Below, in pieces: positions 51,267-59,576 of a stretch of DNA of 64,000 nt. Under the pieces are notes generated by a model. That model searched no databases, had not been told where the DNA came from, and saw nothing but the letters and a program-made list of their open reading frames with translations. How positions within the stretch are numbered: the first letter of the stretch is position 1; the number at the start of each line of letters is the position of its first letter. Both the position numbers and the translations under genes were made by a program. This stretch comes from Salinispora tropica CNB-440 (lineage in GTDB: Bacteria; Actinomycetota; Actinomycetes; Mycobacteriales; Micromonosporaceae). The stretch covers positions 806,001 through 870,000 of the forward strand of contig NC_009380.1 in the NCBI RefSeq assembly GCF_000016425.1. Reading direction: 5' to 3'.

Positions 51267-52667
51267 GTGGCGTCGGAGATGATGCGCGCCGAGCTGCTGC
51301 TGCCGGAGATGCTGCTCGCCGGCGGTGCGCTCGTCGTCCTGCTCGGTGGTTCGTTCACGCCCCGCCACCGGCAGTGGACTCTGCGCGGGGTCGCCGCCGC
51401 CGTCTGCGTCATGGTGATCATCACCGCCGCGGTCGCGCTCCCGGCTCCGGCGAGCACCGCCTTCGACGGCTCCTACGCGGTGGACACCGTCACCGGCGTC
51501 GCCCGGATCATCGCCGCCGCCGGCAGCCTCCTCGTCCTCGCCCTCGCCGGGGACGAACTCGCCGGGGACGCCCGGGAGAGCGACGCCTACGCGTTGCTGC
51601 TGTTCGCCGCCGCCGGGGCGGTGCTACTCGCGGGCGCCACCGACCTGCTCGCCCTGGTCGTCGGCTTTCTTCTGGCCAGCATCCCGCTGTACGCGCTGAT
51701 CGGCCTGGCCCGCACCGGCGCCGCAGCCGAAGCGGTGCTGAAGACCTACCTCCTCGGCGCTCTCTTCGGCATCCTGCTCCTGTTCGGTGTCACGTTGCTC
51801 TCCGGGATCACCGGCACCACGGCCTACGCCGAACTCGCCGTTCGGCTGCCGGACGCGCCGCGGTCGGTGGTCACCGCCGCCACCGTCGCGCTCATCGGCG
51901 GGCTGATGTTCAAAGCCGGCGGATTCCCCGCGCACTTCTGGGTTCCCGACGCGGCGCAGGGCGGCACGGTCACGGCGGCGACGTTCCTCACCACCGTGCC
52001 CAAGATCGGTGCGTTGATCGCGGTCCACCGGCTCGCGGGGATCCTCCCCGACAGCTCGAACTGGCCGGTCGTGGTGGCTGTGCTGGCCGTGGCGTCCATG
52101 CTGCTGGGTAACCTCGCCGCGTACTGGCAGACCGACGTGCGGCGGCTGCTCGGCTGGTCAACGGTGAGCCAGGTCGGCTACCTGCTGGTGCCTGTCGTCG
52201 CCACCGGAGGCAGCGACCTCGCCCAGCCGTCGCTGTTGGTCTATCTCGCTGGCTACACGGTTACCAACGTCGCCGCCTTCGCGGTCACCGCCGCGCTACC
52301 GCGGCACCGCGACCGCACGTCCTGGCGCGGTGTCGCGGCGACCGCACCGTGGCTGGCCGCCGCCCTGGTGGTAGCGCTGCTCGGCCTGGTCGGCACCCCT
52401 CCGACAGCGGTCTTCGTCGGGAAGCTGACCGCCGCGAGCGCCGCCTGGGACGGCGGATACGCCGGGCTGGCGGTCGTCGTCTTCGTCAACTCCGCGCTCA
52501 GCCTCTTCTATTACCTGCGGTGGCTGGTTGCCCTCTATCAACCCTGGGCGGTCGCCCCGCCCGACCGCCCAGGGCGATGGAGTGCGACGGTGGCCGTCGT
52601 GGCGGCTTCGCTCAGCCTCGTCGTCGGAGTCGCCGCCGGCCTGGTGTGGCGGGCCGCCGGCGGGTAG
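51267..52667 (+). CDS. nuoN: NADH-quinone oxidoreductase subunit N-like antiporter protein
   Basis: 466 residues, about 14 helices. LMFKAGGFPAHFWVPDAAQG and LLGWSTVSQVGYLLVPVVAT are the family's conserved segments. GTG at 51267 follows the nuoM stop by 4 bases; ATGs at 51279 and 51282 (behind GGAG) are alternatives. The last gene of the cluster; converges with the enoyl-CoA hydratase gene. Confidence 0.9.
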   Translation: MASEMMRAELLLPEMLLAGGALVVLLGGSFTPRHRQWTLRGVAAAVCVMVIITAAVALPAPASTAFDGSYAVDTVTGVARIIAAAGSLLVLALAGDELAGDARESDAYALLLFAAAGAVLLAGATDLLALVVGFLLASIPLYALIGLARTGAAAEAVLKTYLLGALFGILLLFGVTLLSGITGTTAYAELAVRLPDAPRSVVTAATVALIGGLMFKAGGFPAHFWVPDAAQGGTVTAATFLTTVPKIGALIAVHRLAGILPDSSNWPVVVAVLAVASMLLGNLAAYWQTDVRRLLGWSTVSQVGYLLVPVVATGGSDLAQPSLLVYLAGYTVTNVAAFAVTAALPRHRDRTSWRGVAATAPWLAAALVVALLGLVGTPPTAVFVGKLTAASAAWDGGYAGLAVVVFVNSALSLFYYLRWLVALYQPWAVAPPDRPGRWSATVAVVAASLSLVVGVAAGLVWRAAGG

Positions 52668-52708
52668 CGAGCCGGAGCACGAGGGCACCCGCGGGGACCA
52701 CCGGGCAC

Positions 52709-53473
52709 CTATCGGCCAGTGAACCGGGGTGCACGTTTGTCGAGGAAGGCCTGCATCCCCTCCCGTTGGTCGGCGGTGCCGAACAGGGAGTGGAAGCTGC
52801 GTCGCTCAAAGAGGACTCCCTCCCGCAAGCTGGTCTCCAGCGCGCGGTCGATCGCCTCGCAGGCGGCCGTGGTGGCCACCTTGCCGAACCCGGCCACCGT
52901 CCGGGCCACCGCCCCCGCCTCCGCCAGCAGCCGGTCGGCCGGAACGACCCGGGAGACCAGGCCGGCGCGTTCGGCCTCCTCGGCGTCCATGAGTCGGCCG
53001 GTCAGAATCAGGTCCATGGCCTTGGCCTTGCCCACCAGCCGGGTCAGCCGCTGTGTACCACCAATGCCGGGGATCACGCCGAGTGTGATCTCCGGCTGTC
53101 CGAAGCGAGCCGTGTCGGCGGCGAGGACGACGTCGCACATCATGGCCAGTTCACAACCGCCGCCCAGGGCGTAGCCGGCGACCGCCGCGACGGTGGGTGT
53201 ACGGAGCGCGGTGAACGCCTCCCAGCCGGCGAAGAAGTCCTCGACCACCAGCTCCGCGGCCGACTTCGCCGCCATCTCCCGGATGTCCGCACCCGCCGCG
53301 AAGAACTGGTCGGTGCCGGCGATGACGAAGCATCCGACGCCCGGGTCGTCGTCCAGGGGTTGCAGCGTCGCCAGCAGCTCGGTCAACAGTTCGGTGTTGA
53401 GGGCGTTGCGGGCGGCGGGCCGGTTCAGCCGTACGGTGACGACCCGATCGGTTCGCTCCACGATGATGTTCAT
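52709..53473 (-). CDS. Enoyl-CoA hydratase/crotonase
   Basis: 254 residues, very close in pattern to mitochondrial ECHS1. The oxyanion-hole segments GADIREMAA and [14 protein letters not shown] are present, and both catalytic glutamates are kept (E108 in GGCEL and E128 in QPEITLG). It hydrates trans-2-enoyl-CoA. Last gene of the adenylation-reductase operon (18 bases after the reductase stop), so it may process the product or supply a precursor. Confidence 0.9.
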   Translation of the reverse strand: MNIIVERTDRVVTVRLNRPAARNALNTELLTELLATLQPLDDDPGVGCFVIAGTDQFFAAGADIREMAAKSAAELVVEDFFAGWEAFTALRTPTVAAVAGYALGGGCELAMMCDVVLAADTARFGQPEITLGVIPGIGGTQRLTRLVGKAKAMDLILTGRLMDAEEAERAGLVSRVVPADRLLAEAGAVARTVAGFGKVATTAACEAIDRALETSLREGVLFERRSFHSLFGTADQREGMQAFLDKRAPRFTGR

Positions 53474-53491
53474 GGTCTTCTCCCTTGTCGG

Positions 53492-54883
53492 TCAGGAGTC
53501 CCAGATGGCGCCGTAGGCGGGGATGCCTCGTTGCTCCAGCCCGTGGACAACCCGCCAGGTCAGCTTCTTGTTGGAGATACAGATGACGGCTTCGGCGCCG
53601 TGCTCGCGGTAGGCGCGGTACGCCAGGGCCACCATGTCGGGCTTGCCGTCGGTGGCGGTGTCCCAGATTGTGGCGTTCGGCCGGGCGGCGAGAATCTCGT
53701 CGATCAAGGCGTCGCCATAGGTCGTCCGGGGGCTGCGGACCGCCCAGACCAGGTGCGACGGGACCTCGTCTGCCAACAGGTGGGGCAGCACCGGCCCGAT
53801 CCCGCTGCCGGTGGCGACGTAGACCACCTTGGTGAAGAGGGTCTCGATGTTGGCCACTCCGGCGGTGGTGATGCCCTTGACCCACAGGTGGGACGGGGGG
53901 TTGTCAACGAGGGCGCCGGTCCAGTCGCCCGCGCGGGAGATGGTGATGCGGAAGTGTCGTTGCCCCGGGGTGGGAACGTTGGCGAACGAGTGCCACTCCA
54001 GTAGCGGGTTACGGCTGACCGCGGTGGAGGAGCCGGGAAAGGGAACCCGGCGTCGCTCGAGCTGGACCAGCGCGACATGGTCGGACGGCCGTCCGACGGC
54101 CACGGGCACCTTGCGCAGCCGTAGCCACGGCAGGGCGACGCTGAACGTCATCAGGGCGAGCGCCCAGACGCCTGCCTCGGTCAGTAGCGCCGTGGCGAGC
54201 GGTCGGGACCCTGGTTCCGCGGCGATCATCAGGACCGTCAGCGCCCAGAACAGCGCCAGGGCCAGCCACCCGCCGAAGCGGTGGACCCGCTCGAACAGGT
54301 CGTGGCGCCGGGCGCGTACCGGTGGCAGGGCGGTGCCGCAGACGGTGAGGAGCAGAGCGACCAACAGATAGGTCACGACCAGGGATGCAGGCATTCCCGA
54401 GCCGGACCGAATGGCCTCGACGGTGGCGGTCGCGGTGAAGGCGATAAACCACAGGGTCCCGGCGAGCGCGCCGCCGACGTGTAGCCCACCGAAGTGGTAG
54501 ACCTTGCCGAGCGTCCGTCGGATGCGCAGGGGCCAACTCGTTCGGGCCCGGGTGGCCAGCCAGAAGAACAGATTGATGATGTACTGCTGCCGGACGACGA
54601 CGGCGAGGGTGAAGTTCGCCAGGGTCAGGCTGGCGAGCTGGGAGGTCGGTAGCTCGACGGTGGACCATCCACCGGTGCCGAGCATGTACCCGGCAAGGCC
54701 GAGATTCACGAGGAGCACCACCGCGGTCAGCCGGTGGTAGTGCATCAACGTTGGGTGCGCGAGGATTCGTCGCGGTAGCGGCAGCCGCGGCGGCAGCTTG
54801 TCGTGGTGGGCGGAGCGCGCCGAGTCAGGAGCTGCCACGGCCAGGGGCGCGGGCGGTGTCGTGGTCAGCGGGGTGGTGGTCAT
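53492..54883 (-). CDS. Membrane-anchored FNR-like reductase of NRPS-like type
   Basis: 463 residues. Six or so N-terminal helices (HRLTAVVLLVNLGLAGYMLG, then LANFTLAVVVRQQYIINLFF, and LVVTYLLVALLLTVCGTALP) carry His residues (HYHRL, HFGGLHVGG, VHRFGGW) that could bind haem. The C-terminal half has an FAD-like barrel and an NAD(P) site VVYVATGSGIGPVLPHLL, ending YGAIWDS. Similar membrane-reductase modules are fused to adenylation domains in fungal NRPS-like enzymes, as I recall; here they are separate genes, coupled by a 4-base overlap. Confidence 0.65.
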   Translation of the reverse strand: MTTTPLTTTPPAPLAVAAPDSARSAHHDKLPPRLPLPRRILAHPTLMHYHRLTAVVLLVNLGLAGYMLGTGGWSTVELPTSQLASLTLANFTLAVVVRQQYIINLFFWLATRARTSWPLRIRRTLGKVYHFGGLHVGGALAGTLWFIAFTATATVEAIRSGSGMPASLVVTYLLVALLLTVCGTALPPVRARRHDLFERVHRFGGWLALALFWALTVLMIAAEPGSRPLATALLTEAGVWALALMTFSVALPWLRLRKVPVAVGRPSDHVALVQLERRRVPFPGSSTAVSRNPLLEWHSFANVPTPGQRHFRITISRAGDWTGALVDNPPSHLWVKGITTAGVANIETLFTKVVYVATGSGIGPVLPHLLADEVPSHLVWAVRSPRTTYGDALIDEILAARPNATIWDTATDGKPDMVALAYRAYREHGAEAVICISNKKLTWRVVHGLEQRGIPAYGAIWDS

Positions 54884-56526
54884 CGCGTCGCCTCTCGCTC
54901 GCGGGCGGTTGCGAGCCGGCGGAGGGCGGTTTTGTCGATCTTTCCTCGGCTGGTCATGGGAAGTTCCGACAGGGTGTGCACGGTCTCGGGCACGCAGTAG
55001 TACGGCAGCGCCTCGGAGACGGCCATCCGGGCGAGACCGGGATCCACCTGGGTGGGGGCCACGAATGAGACGAGGGTGCGGTCATTCAGTTTGATGGTCG
55101 CCGCTCGGGTGCAGCCCGGTACCGCCTCCAGGATCGCCGACACCGAGTCCAGCTCCACCCGAAAGCCGCGGACCTTGACCTGGTCGTCGGTCCGTCCGAA
55201 GTGTTCCAACTCGCCGTCAGGGGTCCAGCGGGCCAGATCCCGGGTACGGAACATCCGGTTCCCACCGCCGAGGAACGGGTCGAGGGCGTACCGTTCGGCA
55301 GTGAGCTGAGGGTTTCCGAGGTATCCCGTGGAGACGCAGTCGCCGCCGGCCCACATCTCACCGACCGTGCCGATCGGGCAGGGCCGAAGGTCGGCATCGA
55401 GCACGTACACGGTGTTGTTGGGTGTTGGTCGGCCGATGGTGAGTCGTTCGGCGGCCGGATGGTGCCGGCTCATCGTGTTGACGATGGTGGTTTCGGTCGG
55501 GCCGCAGGAGTTGTAGAAGGAACAGACCGCGGACCAGGTGTCCGCGAGCGCGCGGGGGCAGGGCTCGCCGGCGACCGCCACGACCTTGACCTGGTGACAC
55601 CGGCGTGGGTCGATGCGACTGAGCACTGTGGGGGTCGCGATGATGACGTCCACGCGGGACATCGTCTCGGCGATGTCCGGGCCACGAATGACGAGCGTGG
55701 CACCGTGGCTGAGCGCCCCCAGGATCTCCCAGGCCGCCATGTCGAAGGCGATGTTGAGGATCTGGCCGACCCGCCACCCTGGTCGGATACCGAGGTCGCC
55801 CGGTGCGGTCAGCAGAATGTTGCAGATGTTGCGGTGGGTGACGACCACCCCGTTGGGTCGGCCGGTGCTGCCAGAGGTGAACAGCACGTAGCAGGGATCG
55901 TCGGTCTGAAGTGGCGTCGTCGGGATGAAGCGACGGACGGTGCGTTCGGCGGGCTCCGCCACCAGTTCGTCCAGGGCGATCACGACGTGACCATCGGGGA
56001 CCGGGATGCGCTTGGCCGTGGCGGCCAACGTCAGGACCACCCGGGTCTCAGCGGTCTCGATGACATGCTGCAACTGGGCCGCGGGTACGGAGTCGACGTG
56101 CTGCGGCACGTAGGCCGCGCCGGATTTCAGGGTCGCGATCAGGCCGACCATCATGGGGATGGACCGTCGGGCGAACAGCGCGACCCGGTCGCCGGCACGG
56201 ACACCGGAGGCGGCGAGCCGGGCCGCCAGCTGGTCGGCTCGCCGGTCCAACTCGCGATAGGTGATGGTCTCGTCACCGTGTTCCACGGCGACGGCGTCGG
56301 GAGTCACGGTGGCCCAGTACTCGAAGGCGTGGTGGATGTGGGAGTGCCCGACGGATTCGGTCCGCCCGTAACCGAAGCGTACGAATAGCTCGCGGTCGCG
56401 GGCCGACAGTGTTGCCAGTGGCCCCGGCAGTTGGCGGGGACGGGGCGGGGCGGGCAGGTTCGGGTGGTTGGTGGCTCGGGTCGAAGTGGTTGTCTCTCCG
56501 GTTGGGGTGGTCGAGGTGCGCTGCAT
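54880..56526 (-). CDS. Free-standing adenylation-domain (AMP-binding) protein, NRPS-like
   Basis: 548 residues. Core motifs: A3 YVLFTSGSTGRPNGVVVTHR, A5 NSCGPTETTIVNT, A7 FRTRDLARWTPDGELEHFGR, A8 VKVRGFRVELDSV and A10 SRGKIDKTAL with its Lys. N-terminal 60 residues (Pro-rich, then SARDRELFVRFGYGRT) precede the domain. It should activate an acid as acyl-AMP. No carrier domain is attached or found in the neighbourhood, so the acceptor is unknown. It starts the three-gene operon below the palindrome at 56625. Confidence 0.85.
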   Translation of the reverse strand: MQRTSTTPTGETTTSTRATNHPNLPAPPRPRQLPGPLATLSARDRELFVRFGYGRTESVGHSHIHHAFEYWATVTPDAVAVEHGDETITYRELDRRADQLAARLAASGVRAGDRVALFARRSIPMMVGLIATLKSGAAYVPQHVDSVPAAQLQHVIETAETRVVLTLAATAKRIPVPDGHVVIALDELVAEPAERTVRRFIPTTPLQTDDPCYVLFTSGSTGRPNGVVVTHRNICNILLTAPGDLGIRPGWRVGQILNIAFDMAAWEILGALSHGATLVIRGPDIAETMSRVDVIIATPTVLSRIDPRRCHQVKVVAVAGEPCPRALADTWSAVCSFYNSCGPTETTIVNTMSRHHPAAERLTIGRPTPNNTVYVLDADLRPCPIGTVGEMWAGGDCVSTGYLGNPQLTAERYALDPFLGGGNRMFRTRDLARWTPDGELEHFGRTDDQVKVRGFRVELDSVSAILEAVPGCTRAATIKLNDRTLVSFVAPTQVDPGLARMAVSEALPYYCVPETVHTLSELPMTSRGKIDKTALRRLATAREREATR

Positions 56527-56624
56527 GGGTCCTACTTCCTGGCTCGGGTTTGCATACCGATGGCGACAGCGCAGGTCGCCGGTTCCAGAGAAGCGGACTG
56601 ATGCTGAACGGACAGCCTTATCCT

Positions 56625-56642
56625 CATTTACATAAGTAAATG
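56625..56642. promoter_or_regulatory. Operator-like palindrome CATTTAC-ATAA-GTAAATG
   Basis: Perfect 7-bp inverted repeat in the most AT-rich stretch of the window, 99 bases upstream of the adenylation gene. On the minus strand, TTACCA and GATAAG flank it with an 18-bp spacer, so a bound repressor would cover the promoter. Confidence 0.65.
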
Positions 56643-56687
56643 GTAATATTTTTCGGATTGTCTGGCTCTGACTGTGACTCTGACTTT

Positions 56688-56719
56688 GGGGCAGGGGCAG
56701 GGGCAGGGGCAGGGGCAGG
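56688..56719. repeat. GGGGCA tandem repeat, five units
   Basis: Five perfect GGGGCA units (56688-56717) plus GG, in the 245-base gap between the adenylation gene and the transferase gene. G-runs could form a G-quadruplex on the plus strand. Just to the left lies a TCTGACT/GTGACTC quasi-repeat. Confidence 0.8.
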
Positions 56720-56771
56720 CCCTCCGATGACAGGGTGGCGCGGCGTCGACCGGCGCCAGCGAGTCCGGTCG

Positions 56772-57428
56772 CTAGGCCGGAAGCAGCACCGCCGCGGTGC
56801 GGACCAGGCCGCCGTCCACGGCGAACCGACCGGACACCGTGGCCGGTGGGGCGTGCACCGTGGCGGCGGCTACCCGCGCGGGGGCGATCCGGGCGGTGAA
56901 ACGGCCCGTCGCCGGATCCAGCGTCACGGTCGCGTCATGGAAGTCCAACCAGGTGCCGACGATCGGGTGCCAGACCTTGTAGATCGTCTCTTTCGCGCTG
57001 AACACCACGGTTGGCCAGGAGACGCCGCTGGGCAACCGCGGAAACAGCGCCTCCTCCTCCGGCAGGCAGATTGCCTGGACCACCCCCGGGCTCAGCGGCT
57101 TGTGCTGCTCGGCGTCGAGGCCAACCGACCGGATCTCGTCGGCCGGGGCTACGGCGGCGGCGCAGTAGCCGCGGGTGTGGGTGATCGCCCCGACCACCCC
57201 GCTCGGCCAGACCGGCGCGCGGTTGGCGGCGGTGGGGACGGCGACCGGCGAGCGGCCGAGCGCGGAGATGGCGCGGCGTGCGCAGACGCGACCAGCGGTG
57301 AACTCACGACGCCGGCTGGTCACCGCTCGGTCGCCGAGGCCTGCCTGCTCCTCCGGTAACAGCGCGCCCTCCCAGTCCGGAGGCTCCGCGACCACGACCG
57401 CGACGGCGGCAGGCAGCAGGTCACGCAT
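56772..57428 (-). CDS. Phosphopantetheinyl transferase, Sfp/EntD type
   Basis: 218 residues. P2 motif SVGLDAEQHK supplies Mg-binding Asp and Glu; P3 motif VFSAKETIYKVWH provides Glu and Lys; ITHTRGYCAAAVAP is the P1 region. The start at 57428 is supported by GGAG 7 bases upstream. It transfers 4'-phosphopantetheine from CoA to a carrier protein. It sits directly upstream of the adenylation operon, pointing to carrier-based biosynthesis, although no carrier is encoded nearby. Confidence 0.88.
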   Translation of the reverse strand: MRDLLPAAVAVVVAEPPDWEGALLPEEQAGLGDRAVTSRRREFTAGRVCARRAISALGRSPVAVPTAANRAPVWPSGVVGAITHTRGYCAAAVAPADEIRSVGLDAEQHKPLSPGVVQAICLPEEEALFPRLPSGVSWPTVVFSAKETIYKVWHPIVGTWLDFHDATVTLDPATGRFTARIAPARVAAATVHAPPATVSGRFAVDGGLVRTAAVLLPA

Positions 57429-57799
57429 CGACTGCTCCGGCGAGGTGTCGCCGGCGGAAGGTCCGCGCGGCACAGTCCAGAGTCTGCGTGACGGCCATGG
57501 CTGCCCAACGTAGCGCAACCGCGGTGACGCTGCTACGCCCGCGTGGGAAGCTCGGCCCCGGGCGCGTTCGGTAGCGGCTCATCACCCTCGACCGCAACGA
57601 CCGTCCGGCGTGGCGATCGTCGTGAATCTGACCCAACCCGGCCAGTTGTGCCGTCGCTGTAACGTGGTTAAGCTTTTGCTGCGCGCTCCAATCGCCCGCT
57701 TCCCCCGTGGCAGGCGATCGGAGCGCGCTTTTCCGTGGCAGGGCCCGCACGTTTCACGTGCGGGCCCTTTCCGCTATCCGGTCCCGAGGACGGAGCCGG
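57429..57799. other. Intergenic region with tandem hairpins
   Basis: 371 bases between the transferase start and the mannosyltransferase stop. The left half is GC-rich and gene-free; the right half holds the two hairpins described separately, preceded by TTGTGC and TTAAGC promoter-like hexamers facing right. Confidence 0.5.
57681..57770 (+). ncRNA. Tandem strong hairpins, candidate small RNA or double terminator
   Basis: Hairpin 1 (57681-57728): a 9-bp GCGCGCTCC/GGAGCGCGC stem, one mismatch and six more pairs, followed by TTTT. Hairpin 2 (57741-57767): a perfect 11-bp stem with loop TTTCA, followed by TTT. Both T tracts lie on the plus side, so transcription would come from the left, where no plus-strand gene exists. 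CCGTGGCAGG occurs in both hairpin regions. A short transcript of about 90 nt starting near 57675 would fit. Confidence 0.45.
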
Positions 57800-59491
57800 T
57801 CAGATCCATCGACTGTCCAGCCACATTCGGTTGGACCAGCTGTCGTAGGGAAGCGGCTCGCCGACGAAGATCGGATAGAAGTAGGCGAAGTTGATCGCCA
57901 CCAGCAGCACATACCCCCCGGCGATGACAGCACCGACGAGCCGTCGATCCCCATCGCCCGCCGGTGCGGTCTCCGGCGTGCTCTTCGGAACGGTTGCCGC
58001 CGGCGTACCGATGATCACACCCAGCACGTAGGTCACGGCGAGCACCAGGAACGGCAGCGCCGGGGCCGTGTAGAAGGAAAACATGGTGCGGCCACTGTCC
58101 GCCGCGTACCAGAACCAGGGCAGTAGCCCGGCCGCCACGCAGAGCAGGATCGTCCCGGCCCGCCAGTCGCGCCGCGCGAGGCCCAGCCAGGCGAGCGCGG
58201 CCAGGGCCGGTAGGAACGACCACCAGAGCAGCGGCGTGCCCAGCAGCAGCACCTCGGTGGCGCAGTTCGCCGCGGCGCAAGGTCCCTCGCCGGACCAGTA
58301 GAACGCGACCGGCCGCGCCAGGAGGAGCCACTGCCAGGGCCAGGACTGGTACGTGTGCGGGTCGTCGAGCTGTGAGTGGAAGCCGTACGCGGCCCGGTGG
58401 TACTCGATGAGGTTCTGTAGCGCCCCGATGACGGGGGTGTCGCTCAGCGGGGCGTTCGGCCACCGCTGCGCGTCGACCACCCGGTAGTACCCCTCGTCGC
58501 CCAGCAGCCAACCGGACCAGGTGGCGAGGTAGGTGACCACCATCAGTAGCCCGGCCAACACCAGCCAGGGCGTCTCGTCGAGCAGGGTGCGCCGCCACGG
58601 CCGGCGCACTCCGGCGCTGCGGCGGGCGCCGACCTCCCAGAAGACCACCAGGAGCACGAATGCCGGAAGAAAGTACAGCGCATTCCACTTCACCGCGCAG
58701 GCGCAGCCGAACAGCACCCCGGCGGCCAGCCGCCACCACGGCCAGGCCCGCCAGCCACCGACCGGCCGGTCGGTGCGTCCGGGATATCCCGGGTCCGGCC
58801 CGGAGGTGAGGGCCTTTGCCCAGCGGCGGCGCCGGGCGTCGCGGTCGAGAACCAGTGCGCCGAACGACGCCAGCACGAAGAAGAGCAGGAAGATGTCGAG
58901 CAGCGCGGTGCGGGACAGCACCAGGTGGAAGCCGTCCAGGGCCAGCAGTAGCCCCGCGGCGCAGCCCAGCACGGTGGAGCCGAACAGTCGGCGCGCGATC
59001 CGGACCAGCAGCAGCACCGAGAGGGTGCCGATCAGGGCCGCGGAGAATCGCCAGCCCACCTCGGGGGCGGTGGTGAACAGGTGCCCGGCGGCGGAGACCC
59101 CGTGTTCGGCGTCGGTGTACCCGAAGGCCCATTCACCGAGCCCGATGAGCCATTTTCCCAGGGGCGGGTGGACCACATACGACGGGCCGCCGTCCTGGTA
59201 GTTCCACTCGACGCCCCGGTCGACCAGCCCCCAGGCGTCCCGGGCGTAGTAGACCTCGTCGAAGATCTTGCCCGGTGGGTTTCCGAGGTTGACGAGGCGC
59301 AGGATCGCCGCGATCGTGACGATCACCGCGGTGGCCAGCCAGGACCGCCGGTCGAGCCGGTTGTCAATGGTGGCCAGCCGGCGGCGGACGATGGTGGGAA
59401 GGCCCTTGCCGAGGGGCAGGCCCCGGTCCGTCTGCTCGGGCTGTTCCGGCCCGGCCTGGCCGCCGGGGTGCGCTGTTGACGCCTGGGTCAC
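57800..59491 (-). CDS. pmt: Dolichyl-phosphate-mannose-protein mannosyltransferase (PMT family)
   Basis: 563 residues, 10-11 helices, GT39/GT-C fold. The catalytic Asp-Glu are in NPPGKIFDEVYYARDAWGLV of the first outer loop; YVVHPPLGKWLIGLGEWAFG and HLVLSRTALLDIFLLFFVLA are family hallmarks. It transfers mannose from polyprenyl-phosphate-mannose to secreted proteins during Sec export, as in mycobacteria and Streptomyces. GTG start at 59491. Divergent from rsmI, as usual in actinobacteria. Confidence 0.9.
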   Translation of the reverse strand: MTQASTAHPGGQAGPEQPEQTDRGLPLGKGLPTIVRRRLATIDNRLDRRSWLATAVIVTIAAILRLVNLGNPPGKIFDEVYYARDAWGLVDRGVEWNYQDGGPSYVVHPPLGKWLIGLGEWAFGYTDAEHGVSAAGHLFTTAPEVGWRFSAALIGTLSVLLLVRIARRLFGSTVLGCAAGLLLALDGFHLVLSRTALLDIFLLFFVLASFGALVLDRDARRRRWAKALTSGPDPGYPGRTDRPVGGWRAWPWWRLAAGVLFGCACAVKWNALYFLPAFVLLVVFWEVGARRSAGVRRPWRRTLLDETPWLVLAGLLMVVTYLATWSGWLLGDEGYYRVVDAQRWPNAPLSDTPVIGALQNLIEYHRAAYGFHSQLDDPHTYQSWPWQWLLLARPVAFYWSGEGPCAAANCATEVLLLGTPLLWWSFLPALAALAWLGLARRDWRAGTILLCVAAGLLPWFWYAADSGRTMFSFYTAPALPFLVLAVTYVLGVIIGTPAATVPKSTPETAPAGDGDRRLVGAVIAGGYVLLVAINFAYFYPIFVGEPLPYDSWSNRMWLDSRWI

Positions 59492-59576
59492 CCCGTGATC
59501 GTAGGCTGCAAAGGTGGGCCTGCGCGCCCACCGCCCCAAGGAAGCCCTATAACCGTCGATGAAGGAGCGTCCTTTC

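Noticed and set aside
48869..51457. Very long open frame on the minus strand opposite nuoL, nuoM and nuoN
   Set aside because: Composition is Arg/Gly/Pro/His-rich without any domain, and it mirrors three clear membrane proteins; long antisense frames are expected at this GC content.
56688..56719. GGGGCA array considered as CRISPR-like
   Set aside because: Contiguous 6-bp units without spacers and no cas genes; a simple tandem repeat. No CRISPR array was seen anywhere in the window.
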